Assembly (NCBI GenBank): GCA_022819605.1
Contig: JAJEGW010000110.1
Location: forward strand, 1 to 40,028
Reading direction: 5' to 3'
Length of the DNA stretch: 40,028 nucleotides
Origin: Silicimonas sp.
GTDB taxonomy: Bacteria > Pseudomonadota > Alphaproteobacteria > Rhodobacterales > Rhodobacteraceae
Shown here: positions 16,162 to 24,407 of the stretch, piece after piece
How positions within the stretch are numbered: the stretch's first letter is position 1
Layout: every line of letters starts with the position of its first letter
Notes under the pieces: model-generated
Seen by the model: only the letters and a program-made list of their open reading frames with translations
Database searches by the model: none
What the model was told of the DNA's origin: nothing
Program-made: the position numbers and the translations under genes

Positions 16162-16508
16162 GCGTCCGTGCGCCTCGAGCCGGGCATTCAAGGGATTGAG
16201 CAAGCCGAGATCAGCTGTGGCCTGTTCTGATCGATGTCATGGCTCCTTCGGGGCTTGTCGCTTCGCGGCTTGAAACGCAACCCGATGTCCAGAGCGGCCG
16301 GCCCCGCGAATACACGGCGTGCGGCGGCCGATTCAAGACGTCAGAAGCTCTGAATTCCGGATGCCGACGGGCAGTGCATCAACTTGAGCAGCATCATGCA
16401 GAGCTTCCGGGCTGTCAGCCAGGCAACTGAGCGTGGTGGCTGTCGGGCGACGCTGCGAATGCCGCTCCGCAGTTGACTTGTGCCGATCCCGGGGCCAAGG
16501 CTCGCCGC
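16162..16508. other. Intergenic region before trkH
   Basis: These 347 bases separate the amidotransferase from trkH. I see no recognisable gene, RNA or strong hairpin. Short open frames here have no protein-like pattern. The trkH promoter presumably lies in the last 150 bases, but no convincing -35/-10 pair stands out. Confidence 0.4.
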
Positions 16509-17957
16509 ATGGTTGATTTCAGGCCCATCGGATACGTCATCGGCCTCCTTGTCGCCGCGCTTGGCGTCTCCATGCTGATACCGATGTTCGTTGACCTTGC
16601 TCAGGACAATGACCATGCGGGAACGTTTCTGGAAGTTGCCCTGATCACGCTCCTGATCGGCGGATTGATGGCATTGGCGTCGTCCAATTCGGTGGCGGGA
16701 GGCATGAACCTTCAGCAGATCTTCCTGCTGACAACGGGTGTCTGGGTCGTTCTTCCGTTCTTCGGTGCGTTGCCGTTCATGTGGGGCGACCTCGGAGCGG
16801 GATTCACGGACGCGTATTTCGAGGCGATGTCAGGACTGACAACGACCGGCTCGACGGTGTTCAGCGGGTTGGAAGCGCTGCCTTCGGGACTGCTTGTCTG
16901 GCGATCCATGCTGCAGTGGTTCGGCGGCATCGGCATCATTGTCGTTGCCATGGCCTTTCTTCCCGAACTTCGGGTCGGAGGCATGCAGATCTTCCGTTCC
17001 GAAGGATTCGACACTGATGGCAAGGTCTTGCCGCGAGCTGCCGAAATCGCGTCCCGCATCTCGATCATCTACTTGGTCCTGACTTTGGCATGCGCAGTGG
17101 CCTACCTCGTTGCCGGCATGCCGCTCTTTGAAGCCGCCAATCACGCAATGACCACCATCGCGACCGGCGGGTTTTCGACCCGTGATCAGTCATTTGGCAG
17201 CTTTCAGGGGGCACCGGAATACGTCGCCGTAGTCTTCATGATATTGGCTAGTTTGCCTTTCGTGCGCTACGTGCAGATTCTGGCCGGGTCTTCGAAGCCG
17301 TTGCTGCGCGACAGCCAGGTGCGGGCGTTTCTGGCGGCGTTGCTCACCATTGTCGCCCTGGTTGCAATTCACAGGCTGCTGGCGCAGGGCACGGCGGCGC
17401 ACTCTGCCCTGCGCGAGGCTCTGTTCAACATCACGTCGATCATGACGGGCACAGGCTATGCGAGCGCGGACTACCAGCTATGGGGAGCGTTCCCGGTCAC
17501 GGTGTTCTTCCTCGTCGGCTTGATCGGCGGTTGCGCGGGATCGACAAGTTGCTCAGTCAAGGTGTTCAGGTACCAGATTCTGCTGAAGGCCGTGGCGAAC
17601 CAGATCCGCCGCATCCAGAGTCCGCACGGCGTATACCAGCTCAAGTATGCCGGAAGGCGCCTGAGCGAAGACGTGCTTTCCTCGGTCATGGTCTTCCTGA
17701 CCATGTTTCTGGTCACGTTGGGGGTCGTGGCCGTGCTCCTTTCGGCGACGGGACTTGATCTCGTCACGTCCGTAAGCGGCGCCGCCACGGCAATTGCCAA
17801 TGTGGGTCCGGGCCTCGGCACCATGATTGGCCCGAAAGGGAATTTCGCCGACCTTAGCGTTGCCGCCAAATGGATTCTCTTGTCGGCGATGCTTGTGGGC
17901 CGACTCGAACTGCTGGTCGTGTTCGTTCTTTTCACGTCACGGTTCTGGCGCGCCTGA
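16509..17957 (+). CDS. trkH: Trk-type potassium uptake channel subunit TrkH
   Basis: The 482-residue membrane protein has the four pore loops of the Trk/Ktr/HKT family: SGLTTTGSTVFSG, MTTIATGGFSTRD, IMTGTGYASADY and AIANVGPGLGTM. Each supplies a filter glycine for K+ selectivity. TrkH forms the inner-membrane channel and normally works with the NAD-binding TrkA, which is not in this window. The ATG at 16509 (MVDFRPIGYV) gives the usual family length; an upstream TTG frame extension is not needed. Confidence 0.95.
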   Translation: MVDFRPIGYVIGLLVAALGVSMLIPMFVDLAQDNDHAGTFLEVALITLLIGGLMALASSNSVAGGMNLQQIFLLTTGVWVVLPFFGALPFMWGDLGAGFTDAYFEAMSGLTTTGSTVFSGLEALPSGLLVWRSMLQWFGGIGIIVVAMAFLPELRVGGMQIFRSEGFDTDGKVLPRAAEIASRISIIYLVLTLACAVAYLVAGMPLFEAANHAMTTIATGGFSTRDQSFGSFQGAPEYVAVVFMILASLPFVRYVQILAGSSKPLLRDSQVRAFLAALLTIVALVAIHRLLAQGTAAHSALREALFNITSIMTGTGYASADYQLWGAFPVTVFFLVGLIGGCAGSTSCSVKVFRYQILLKAVANQIRRIQSPHGVYQLKYAGRRLSEDVLSSVMVFLTMFLVTLGVVAVLLSATGLDLVTSVSGAATAIANVGPGLGTMIGPKGNFADLSVAAKWILLSAMLVGRLELLVVFVLFTSRFWRA

Positions 17958-18307
17958 GATTGCAGGGCCCGTGTTCTCGCGACGTCGCCCGGGCCCGTGA
18001 TTGACTGCACACAGCCCTGCGGCGTTTCCCGAACATGCCGCGCTGTCGCTGAGCGGGGGGACGTTTCTGAGGAGTTCGGACCATGTCTTCCCGTCGTCGG
18101 CAACACCGACACCGCTGCGGGGCCGAGCTGTCGGGTCACTGGAAATCGGTTCGGCCAACGCCACGCCGCGGCAGGCGGATCCATGCCGGGTCTCATCCGA
18201 ATTTGGCCATCCTGCTGATGGAGGGGGATGTTCTGACAAACCTGAGATGAAACTCAGACTGGTCTGTTGTCGTGCCGGTTCATGTCTGCTCGGCAACCCT
18301 GATCCGG
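17958..18307. other. Intergenic region between convergent trkH and hipA
   Basis: About 350 bases with no recognised gene. A hairpin GGGCCCG (17965-17971) / CGGGCCC (17990-17996) with an 18-nt loop follows trkH but lacks a T tract. A small CTGAG-ATGAAA-CTCAG hairpin lies near 18246-18261. Either could help transcription end between the two convergent genes. Confidence 0.35.
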
Positions 18308-19615
18308 CTACACGAACAGCTGCCGTCGATGGGCATTTTCTATTCTGACCGCATCAAGTTCAGGCATGTCTGCTTGTTCGGCGAAACGTCGCCAGTCGCA
18401 AACGGCTGCGGCGACCTCGCCAAGGAGCCTCTTCGCTCTCGCTTTTTTGACACCGCCAACGCCTGCAAATGTAATGAGATCCTCGAGATCGAACCCGTCG
18501 CGTTTGCCGCCAAGGCTCATCTGGTGCCGGCTCGTCCATGCACCTGAGGGGTTGTAGGAATAGACGACGTCAAACGCGGGCGAAAGGCGCCATGCTCCCT
18601 TCCGGTCCATCAGGAAGGCGATGTTCTTGACGTGGTCATCCTGATTTCGGGCGAGCACGTTGAAGAAGGTACGCCGAACCTGCTGTTCGACGTCATCCAT
18701 TGAAAGGCCAAGTCGCTTGATTGTCTGAAGGGTCTGCTCGTAGCCGTAGGCTCCCGCGACATTGAAGTCATAGTGCATCAGCGCACCGAGGGATTGCATG
18801 TGCAGCTTGCCGCCGCGCGGCGTGCGGTCGAATCGACGAGTCATGAAATGCGCCCGACCGCCTTCTTCATGCAGGCGGCAGTCTTCCATCTCGATGCCCG
18901 CAGAGCGTGCCATCAGATGATAGGCGTATTCGATGCGGCCAAATCCCTGAGGGTCGGCAAGCTCCCGATCTGCGTTGTCACACACGCCGTCGAACTTCAT
19001 GAGCCAATGGGAGAAGCCTTGACTGGCGGAGGCATGGCCCGACCGGAACTCTCCAGAATCGGGATTCCAGGCGAGCACGGCTTTCGCCCGAGCACCACCT
19101 GCAGACGTGCCTACGCGCAATATGTCTTTTATGGCGCGTTGATCATCCTCGCCCGTCAGCTTGCCTTCCAGCGCAATTCGGTCATCGAGAACCCGGTTGG
19201 CGAGTGAGACAAGTGCGTCGATCTCGACTCTCCTGGCGGTTCCGGTCGCCTCCTTTATCAGGGGACGAAATTCGAGGGCGCCAATGCCACGTGTGCCCGT
19301 GTAGCAGAGGCGTTCGACTGGCGTAAAGCTGGCAGGTTCGCGCCCGCGCGCAGCCAGCCACCCATTGATCAGCGCGTTGCCGAACTTGTCAGGCAGACTG
19401 TCGGCGAGCATGCCCGGCAATCCCTTGAAGGTCGCGCGCGACAACGCCGGGAAATCATACGGAACATCCGTGAGAGGCATTTTCTCTGGCGCAACTTCAA
19501 TGCCGGAGCGGGCGAATTCCGGTGTGTATTGAAATACGCCGAGTTCCGCGTCAGGGATCCAGGTCACGGCGCCAATGTCGCGGCCCCAGAGAATGACGCG
19601 CGCCGTATCGGTCAT
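18308..19615 (-). CDS. hipA: HipA family serine/threonine kinase toxin
   Basis: The 435-residue protein shows the HipA order: an N-terminal domain with FPALSRATFKGLPGMLADSLPD, then a phosphate-binding loop GTSAGGARAK near 169-178 and LMKFDG with a likely ATP-binding lysine near 207. Then come HFMTRRFDR, the catalytic segment NQDDHVKN (D326, H328, N331), and LSPAFDVVYSY with the metal-binding aspartate near 349. All kinase residues seem present, so it is probably active. Known HipA proteins phosphorylate aminoacyl-tRNA synthetases such as GltX and cause growth arrest. It is coupled to hipB by an ATGA overlap. Confidence 0.93.
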   Translation of the reverse strand: MTDTARVILWGRDIGAVTWIPDAELGVFQYTPEFARSGIEVAPEKMPLTDVPYDFPALSRATFKGLPGMLADSLPDKFGNALINGWLAARGREPASFTPVERLCYTGTRGIGALEFRPLIKEATGTARRVEIDALVSLANRVLDDRIALEGKLTGEDDQRAIKDILRVGTSAGGARAKAVLAWNPDSGEFRSGHASASQGFSHWLMKFDGVCDNADRELADPQGFGRIEYAYHLMARSAGIEMEDCRLHEEGGRAHFMTRRFDRTPRGGKLHMQSLGALMHYDFNVAGAYGYEQTLQTIKRLGLSMDDVEQQVRRTFFNVLARNQDDHVKNIAFLMDRKGAWRLSPAFDVVYSYNPSGAWTSRHQMSLGGKRDGFDLEDLITFAGVGGVKKARAKRLLGEVAAAVCDWRRFAEQADMPELDAVRIENAHRRQLFV

Positions 19616-19974
19616 GCCTCGTTCTCGCCTTCGTCACCCCATGCCCATTCCGACGGCTCGGCGCGTCTTTTTCTGGCGCGCCGACGTTCGGTGCCACCAA
19701 TGCGAACACGATCTACAGGACGCACGGCAGGGTCGGGGAGCAATGCGGCCAGATGATCGGTGAGGCGCAGCGCCTGCATGACGCGGACGAAGGAATCGAG
19801 CGATATCGTTCTGCCGCAAGAGAGCCGTGTCATCGTGCTTCTCGACACTCCGGCTTCCCTTGCAAGGTCGAACTGGGAGATGTTTCGGCTGAGACGGATC
19901 TCATCAAGGCGTTTGCCGAGCGCCTCGATGATGGCCTCGCTCGATGCGGTAGAGAATTCAATATTGTGCGTCAT
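19612..19974 (-). CDS. hipB: HipB-like HTH antitoxin
   Basis: The 120-residue protein carries an XRE-type helix-turn-helix at residues ~20-75: LGKRLDEIRLSRNISQFDLAREAGVSRSTMTRLS, followed by ISLDSFVRVMQALRLTD. The C-terminal 40 residues are Arg-rich then acidic and Trp-containing (EPSEWAWGDEGE), a plausible toxin-contact tail. It precedes hipA, overlapping by 4 bp, the standard hipBA layout. The protein should neutralise HipA and repress the shared promoter through the palindrome at 20011-20026. The start at ATG 19974 has only a distant GGAG. Confidence 0.88.
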   Translation of the reverse strand: MTHNIEFSTASSEAIIEALGKRLDEIRLSRNISQFDLAREAGVSRSTMTRLSCGRTISLDSFVRVMQALRLTDHLAALLPDPAVRPVDRVRIGGTERRRARKRRAEPSEWAWGDEGENEA

Positions 19975-20010
19975 TTATATATCATTAAGCTCCGAAAATC
20001 TGCTTTAAGA

Positions 20011-20041
20011 GTAATATATACATCACTATGATCTCATGCAA
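20011..20041 (-). promoter_or_regulatory. hipBA promoter with overlapping palindromic operator
   Basis: On the minus strand TTGCAT (20041-20036) is followed after 17 bp by TATATT (20018-20013), a good sigma-70 pair. The 16-bp sequence GTGATGTATATATTAC (20026-20011) covers the -10 and matches its own reverse complement at 12 of 16 positions. A second AT-rich, weaker near-palindrome lies at 19975-19988, centred about 37 bp away. This is the layout expected for HipB autorepression. Confidence 0.6.
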
Positions 20042-20744
20042 TGGAAAAACTGGTAAGTAGCATAAGTGATACGTAATATCCAATACTTGACCTTTTGCGT
20101 CAAATTACAGTCAGTATTGATTCAAATGTCAGCGATCTTCCAAATGCCGAAATGCGACCTCGACTTCCAGCCTGGCACCCGATCATTCCGGGACCACGTC
20201 GTCGACCAACTGGACTGCAACCCGCTCCACGCGGAGCGCGTTGACCAGCACTGTCCGATGCGACTGGCCTTCGGGCTGCCCTTGATGCAGCGGCTGCTGG
20301 CGGGATCGGCACGCACGGACAGATTGGGATGAGCGCAAGTTGCGTTGAAGATGCTGCCATTCCGACTCGCAGAGGTCCATTTCCTGGTTTGCGCCCGGCA
20401 GGTGGTGCCGAGCTGCCGCTCCTGCCGATCCAGGCACGAGACAACCCAACCCGTGATCTCCGCTCGCACGCCTAGTCTCAACGCTGAAGTGGCGCTCCTC
20501 CACTCCTCACGGCTTGCGTAGTCCTCGGTGGTCAGATCTGTCTTGAACCTTGGCTGAACTGGTTGTCCGCGACCCGGCGAGGGCAAAGTCGCGTGGGCCG
20601 ATTTTTCCTGTTTCAAGTCATCAGTGGACCACTCTCGGTCGAATGGAACGGTAGGCAAGGGAAAGTCGTGGGTCTGTGCTAATTGCCGGAGGATGTCATC
20701 CCGTGCGAACCGGACGCACCGCCGAAAAGGGGCTGCCTGGAAAG
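20042..20744. other. Decayed or unassigned region between hipBA and the oxidase remnant
   Basis: No intact gene is recognised in these 700 bases. A minus-strand frame runs open from 20772 to 20122, but its product is unlike any family I know and a second frame over the same stretch is equally open. Given the broken multicopper-oxidase tail directly after it and the broken kinase beyond, I read this as eroding DNA. It may contain unrecognisable upstream parts of the oxidase gene. Confidence 0.4.
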
Positions 20745-20935
20745 GTGAGCCATGACACGGTGTCCTACGCACAGGGCTGGAAAGTCTTGGTGCATGTTCA
20801 GAACGGTGAGGCGGAAATTCGGTGCGCTTCGACCACGAGGCGCCGGATCACGCACCCCACATGTATCACTGCAATATCCTTGAACATGAGGACTGCGGCA
20901 TGACGGGGCAATTCACTGTATCATACGAAGCGTGA
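20745..20935 (+). pseudogene. C-terminal remnant of a multicopper oxidase
   Basis: From 20822 to the TGA at 20933-20935 the frame reads VRFDHEAPDHAPHMYHC, then NILEHEDCGMTGQF, the unmistakable copper-binding end of a CueO/laccase-type multicopper oxidase. The consensus HCH is HCN here, so a copper ligand is lost. Upstream, from about 20745 to 20819, a different frame (AQGWKVLVHVQNGEAEI) continues the expected sequence, joined by a one-base deletion near 20820. No N-terminal cupredoxin domains are recognisable before it. It is a frameshifted fragment of an oxidase, probably once a periplasmic Cu(I) or metal oxidase. Confidence 0.8.
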
Positions 20936-20944
20936 ATTGCCGGT

Positions 20945-22231
20945 TCAGTTTCGATGTCGAGAGGAGCGAAGTCCGCTTGGCTTTGCTGGAAAACGGATCG
21001 AAATGGCCGAGTTTGGCATGTTCTCAATCCGGACGGTGGCATCATGGGCCTTGGAGATCCGCGCCACCAACGGCAGTCCAAGCCCTGATCCTGCCACGTT
21101 CTGTCTTCCTGCCCCCCGAAAAAAGGGTTCAAACACCTTCTCGTGTTCGGCTGCCGGAATTCCCGATCCACGATCCGATACCGTGAGGTCTACCCGGTCC
21201 CCCTGATCCTGGATATGGATCTCTATCGGTGGCTGTCCGTATTTTTGCGCGTTGTCCAAGAGGTTGCGAACCATGTGCCGCAACATTCTCATGTCGCCCA
21301 ATATCACCGCGGAATCGCCGGCGACGGAACACCCCTTGATGCGCCCGGCTTCCTCCGTGGCAATCGTTCGAAGATCTACGGGCTCACGGCAGCTTTCAGT
21401 CGCACCGATGTCAAACCGAGTCATGATGATCAGGTCATCGATCAATGCGTTCAACTCGCCAATGTCTTTCCGCAGGTCGGCCCTTCGTTTGGCGGTGTCA
21501 TTTGTCTCAAGCAGCTCGATCCCCATGCGGATACGGGCAAGCGGCGTGCGCAATTCATGGGACGCATTCGCCAGCAGCATTCGTTGGCGGTTCAGCAGGT
21601 CTTGGATGGTTGCCGTGGAACGGTTGAAACTGGCGGCCAGCCTTGCGATTTCGTCTTTGCCGTCAACGGTGACACGCCTTGAAAGCTCCCCCTCGCCGAT
21701 GATCTCCACCTCGCTTTGCAATCGTTCCAGACGCCGCGTGATGCGCCTGATTGCCGGGTACATCAGGGCAGATATCGATATCACGAGAAGGGCGAAAATC
21801 ACCCTCACTGCAGACCCGTCGCTTCCGAGCCCGAGATGAGTCAGGTTGGCGATCACGATGCGGCCATCAGGCAATCTTGCAATCCAGTGAGAGCCGTCGG
21901 TCAGCTCTTCCCATTGACCTGGAGTCGAAGGGGCTTGCGGGAGCGCCACAGGTTTCGCACTGGCTCCAAGTAACCGACCGTCGGAGGAATAAATGGTGAG
22001 GCCAATCGACATCTCCGACGAAATTCGATTGATCGCTTCGTGCTACCTTGCATCTGGTGCCTTGGCATCTGGCAGTAGCAGGACTGATACATCAGTCGTG
22101 AGGTCATCCACGACATCGTTGAAACGCGCATCGATTACCCGATCCCAAAACAGGGCAACCAGAACGGAGAACAGGGTCAGGCCGGTGATCATCAAGAGGC
22201 TGACCTGCACGAATAGGCGGCTCTTCTGCAT
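20945..22231 (-). pseudogene. Sensor histidine kinase gene interrupted by an in-frame amber codon
   Basis: Beginning at ATG 22231, four bases after the response-regulator stop, the frame encodes an N-terminal membrane helix (FVQVSLLMITGLTLFSVLVALF) and 62 residues, then TAG at 22045-22043. The same frame continues without shift: a short periplasmic domain, a second helix (VRVIFALLVISISALMYPAI), HAMP, the H-box NASHELRTPLARIRMG, the N-box HMVRNLLDNAQKYG, and G-boxes DRGSGIPAAEHEKVFEPFFRG and GSGLGLPLVARI. Everything but the one codon is intact, so the inactivation is recent, or the codon is suppressed or a sequencing error. Internal initiation at ATG 22012 would drop the first membrane helix. 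Confidence 0.85.
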
Positions 22232-22235
22232 GGGT

Positions 22236-22949
22236 CTAGTCCTGTGTCCTTGCAAGTAGGTAGCCGGCCCCTCGAACCGTGATTAGCCTTTTGGGATGTT
22301 TGGGATCATCTTCGATGGCCGCGCGAATGCGCGATACATGCACATCAATCGACCGGTCAAATGCGTCAAGATCATTGCCTCGCAACCGATGCATCAAGTA
22401 GTCCCGACTCATTACTCGGCCGGCGCCTGAGGCCAGGGTTGAGAGCAATTGGAACTGATGGCTGGTCAAGTCGCACCGCTCTCCGTCCAACCGTACTTCC
22501 ATGGCTTCCGGGTCGACCTCCAATCGTCCGAAAACGGCAATTTGGCCAGGTTGGCTTCGGGAACCACGTCGAGTGATGGACTTTAGTCGCGCAAGAAGCT
22601 CACGTGGCTCGAATGGCTTGGGCAAATAGTCATCGGCTCCCATCTCTAGCCCCAGAATGCGGTCCAAAGGATCACCTCGAGCGGTCAGCATCATTACTGG
22701 AAGCGCCGCTTCATTGGGAATGCTGCGAAACACTTCCAGCCCGTCGATATCTGGAAGCGCAAGGTCGAGAATCAGAGCATCGAATCGGCCAATGCGGAGT
22801 CTCTCCAGACCTTCGGTACCGCTGCCCTCAATTGTCACCTCATAGCCGAAATCTCTCAAATACTCGCCGATCATGTCGGCAAGTCGCGAATCGTCGTCGA
22901 TCAACAGGATTCGGCTCGTCACGGGTTCATGCTCCTTCCTTCCATGCAT
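22236..22949 (-). CDS. OmpR-family response regulator
   Basis: The 237-residue protein has a receiver domain (ILLIDDDSRLADMIGEYL acid pocket, DALILDLALPDIDG with the phosphorylated aspartate near residue 60, MMLTARGD, PKPFEPRELLARL). The C-terminal winged helix (CDLTSHQFQLLSTLASGAG, RSIDVHVSRIRAAIEDDP, ITVRGAGYLL) marks the OmpR/PhoB class. It is the first gene of an operon with the broken sensor kinase. GTG at about 22922 (VTSRILL) is a possible shorter start. Closest architectural relatives control envelope or metal stress; the signal is unknown. A TTACAT direct repeat in its upstream region is a likely binding site. Confidence 0.94.
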   Translation of the reverse strand: MHGRKEHEPVTSRILLIDDDSRLADMIGEYLRDFGYEVTIEGSGTEGLERLRIGRFDALILDLALPDIDGLEVFRSIPNEAALPVMMLTARGDPLDRILGLEMGADDYLPKPFEPRELLARLKSITRRGSRSQPGQIAVFGRLEVDPEAMEVRLDGERCDLTSHQFQLLSTLASGAGRVMSRDYLMHRLRGNDLDAFDRSIDVHVSRIRAAIEDDPKHPKRLITVRGAGYLLARTQD

Positions 22950-22994
22950 ACTGGAGACGGATTGCGAAGCTGAACAGGGTGCGTTCCTCGTAAT

Positions 22995-23010
22995 TTACAT
23001 AACTTTACAT
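22995..23010. promoter_or_regulatory. Tandem TTACAT repeat, candidate response-regulator binding site
   Basis: TTACAT occurs at 22995-23000 and again at 23005-23010, exactly 10 bp apart, each preceded by T (TTTACATAAC-TTTACAT). OmpR-class regulators bind tandem half-sites with this spacing. The site lies in the 227-bp divergent region between the regulator gene and the DUF3500 gene, so it could serve both. Confidence 0.5.
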
Positions 23011-23176
23011 TGTGGACAAACGTCAGAAACACGGGCGCACCAAATGAGGATTAACCACCAAACGCGGGGCTTCAGCATTTTGGCTATCCTTGCCAAGAAT
23101 TGACCGACCTGAACTGCAATGCACCTTGCTCCTTTCACTTCGATGGAAAGCAAGACCCACCGAATTGGAGACGAAC

Positions 23177-24283
23177 ATGAGAATTATTCTGATCGCATTG
23201 GGCGCTCTGGCAATCATCCTTGCCTCGGTCGCCGCCTTCGTTTTCGCGAACCCCAAAGCCGCGACAAGCATTGTGTTCGGTGTGGACACATCACCAATTG
23301 ACATCGAGATTCGCGACAGTTTCCCGCCTCGACCAACTGACGCGAAAACCGAAGCGATCACGGCGGCCGCAAGAGATTTCCTGGATGCATTGGATGTTGC
23401 GGGTCGAGCTTCGGCCACCTATGCGTTCACCGACAACAAGCAGCGTTCAAATTGGTCGAACTTTCCGGAAGGAATGATCCCCCGAGGTGGATTGAAACTG
23501 GGTTCATTGAACCCTGAGCAAACCGCCCTGTTGGATGCGCTCTTGGCGGAGATCATGAGCCCTTTAGGGGTGCGAAACCTCGAATACCAGCTTGCTGCCG
23601 AAAGGACGTTTCCGACCGACCACTGGTTCAACAATTATGGCGTTGATCACTACTATGTAGCCTTTCTGGGCAATCCCTCGACGTCCGAGCCGTGGATGTT
23701 CCAGTTCGGGGGTCACCACCTTGGCATCAACGTAACGATTTACGGGGCAGACGTTACTTTCTCGCCCATGCTCACAGGCGGTCAGCCGCTGTCCATTGAT
23801 CATGAAGGCGAGAGGGTGTTCCTCCTGGAGGATGAAGTCACGGCGGCTCAGGAGCTGCTCGAAAGCCTGAACGAAAGCCAGAGGAACCAGGCCGTGCGTG
23901 GCAACCAGGCCATCGATCTCCTCCTTGGCCCTGGCGAATACGGAACCATCATCGCGCCGGAGGGAATCAAGGGTGCCGATCTGACCGACGTGCAGAGGGA
24001 TTTGATGATCGCGTTGATTCAAAGCCGTCTTGGCTTCATCAACGAGGATGATCATGCCGCCAAGATGGAAACTGTACTGGCCGAGCTCGATGACACCTAT
24101 TTCGGCTGGTGGGGGCCAACAGGTGCGCCCGGCTTCGCGTATTTCCGCATCACTGCACCATCCACCATCATCGAGTACGCACCACAGGACTCGCTGAAGG
24201 AAGCTCACGCACAGGAACATGCGCACAGCATGTATCGTGACCCTGGCAATGACTACGGCATGAAATGGATTGGAGTGGAGTAG
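23177..24283 (+). CDS. DUF3500 family protein
   Basis: The 368-residue protein begins with a membrane/signal segment (MRIILIALGALAIILASVAAFVF). The rest matches DUF3500: DAKTEAITAAARDFLDAL, RSNWSNFPEGMIPRGG(L)KL, WMFQFGGHHLGIN, then YFGWWGPTGAPGFAYFRITAPS and a His-rich end EHAHSMYRDPGNDYG. The conserved histidines suggest a metal site, but no function is established for the family. GGAG precedes the ATG at 23177. It is divergent from the two-component genes and may be their target. Confidence 0.85.
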   Translation: MRIILIALGALAIILASVAAFVFANPKAATSIVFGVDTSPIDIEIRDSFPPRPTDAKTEAITAAARDFLDALDVAGRASATYAFTDNKQRSNWSNFPEGMIPRGGLKLGSLNPEQTALLDALLAEIMSPLGVRNLEYQLAAERTFPTDHWFNNYGVDHYYVAFLGNPSTSEPWMFQFGGHHLGINVTIYGADVTFSPMLTGGQPLSIDHEGERVFLLEDEVTAAQELLESLNESQRNQAVRGNQAIDLLLGPGEYGTIIAPEGIKGADLTDVQRDLMIALIQSRLGFINEDDHAAKMETVLAELDDTYFGWWGPTGAPGFAYFRITAPSTIIEYAPQDSLKEAHAQEHAHSMYRDPGNDYGMKWIGVE

Positions 24284-24358
24284 CGCGGGCGCTTCTATTG
24301 ACTGCCCTTGGTCCGCTTGCGCAGCCTCTCTCGGCTTTCCCGCTGGCGCGAGATCATT

Positions 24359-24397
24359 AAGCTGAACTGCCTTGGATTATGAAGCTGAACTGCCTTG
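24359..24397. repeat. Two perfect 16-bp direct repeats, 23 bp apart
   Basis: AAGCTGAACTGCCTTG occurs at 24359-24374 and 24382-24397. A weaker related stretch (TTGACTGCCCTTGG) lies near 24298-24311. The pair sits immediately beyond the 3' end of the GC-rich AAA ATPase gene. Short tandem sites with a period near two helical turns resemble transposase-binding arrays at the ends of Tn7/Mu-type elements. I found no counterpart on the other side of the ATPase. Confidence 0.6.
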
Positions 24398-24407
24398 AAG
24401 GAACAGG

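Noticed and set aside
20122-20772. A 216-codon minus-strand frame in the decayed region
   Set aside because: Ser/Arg/Trp-rich, no motif, and another frame over the same bases is also open; not supported as a gene.
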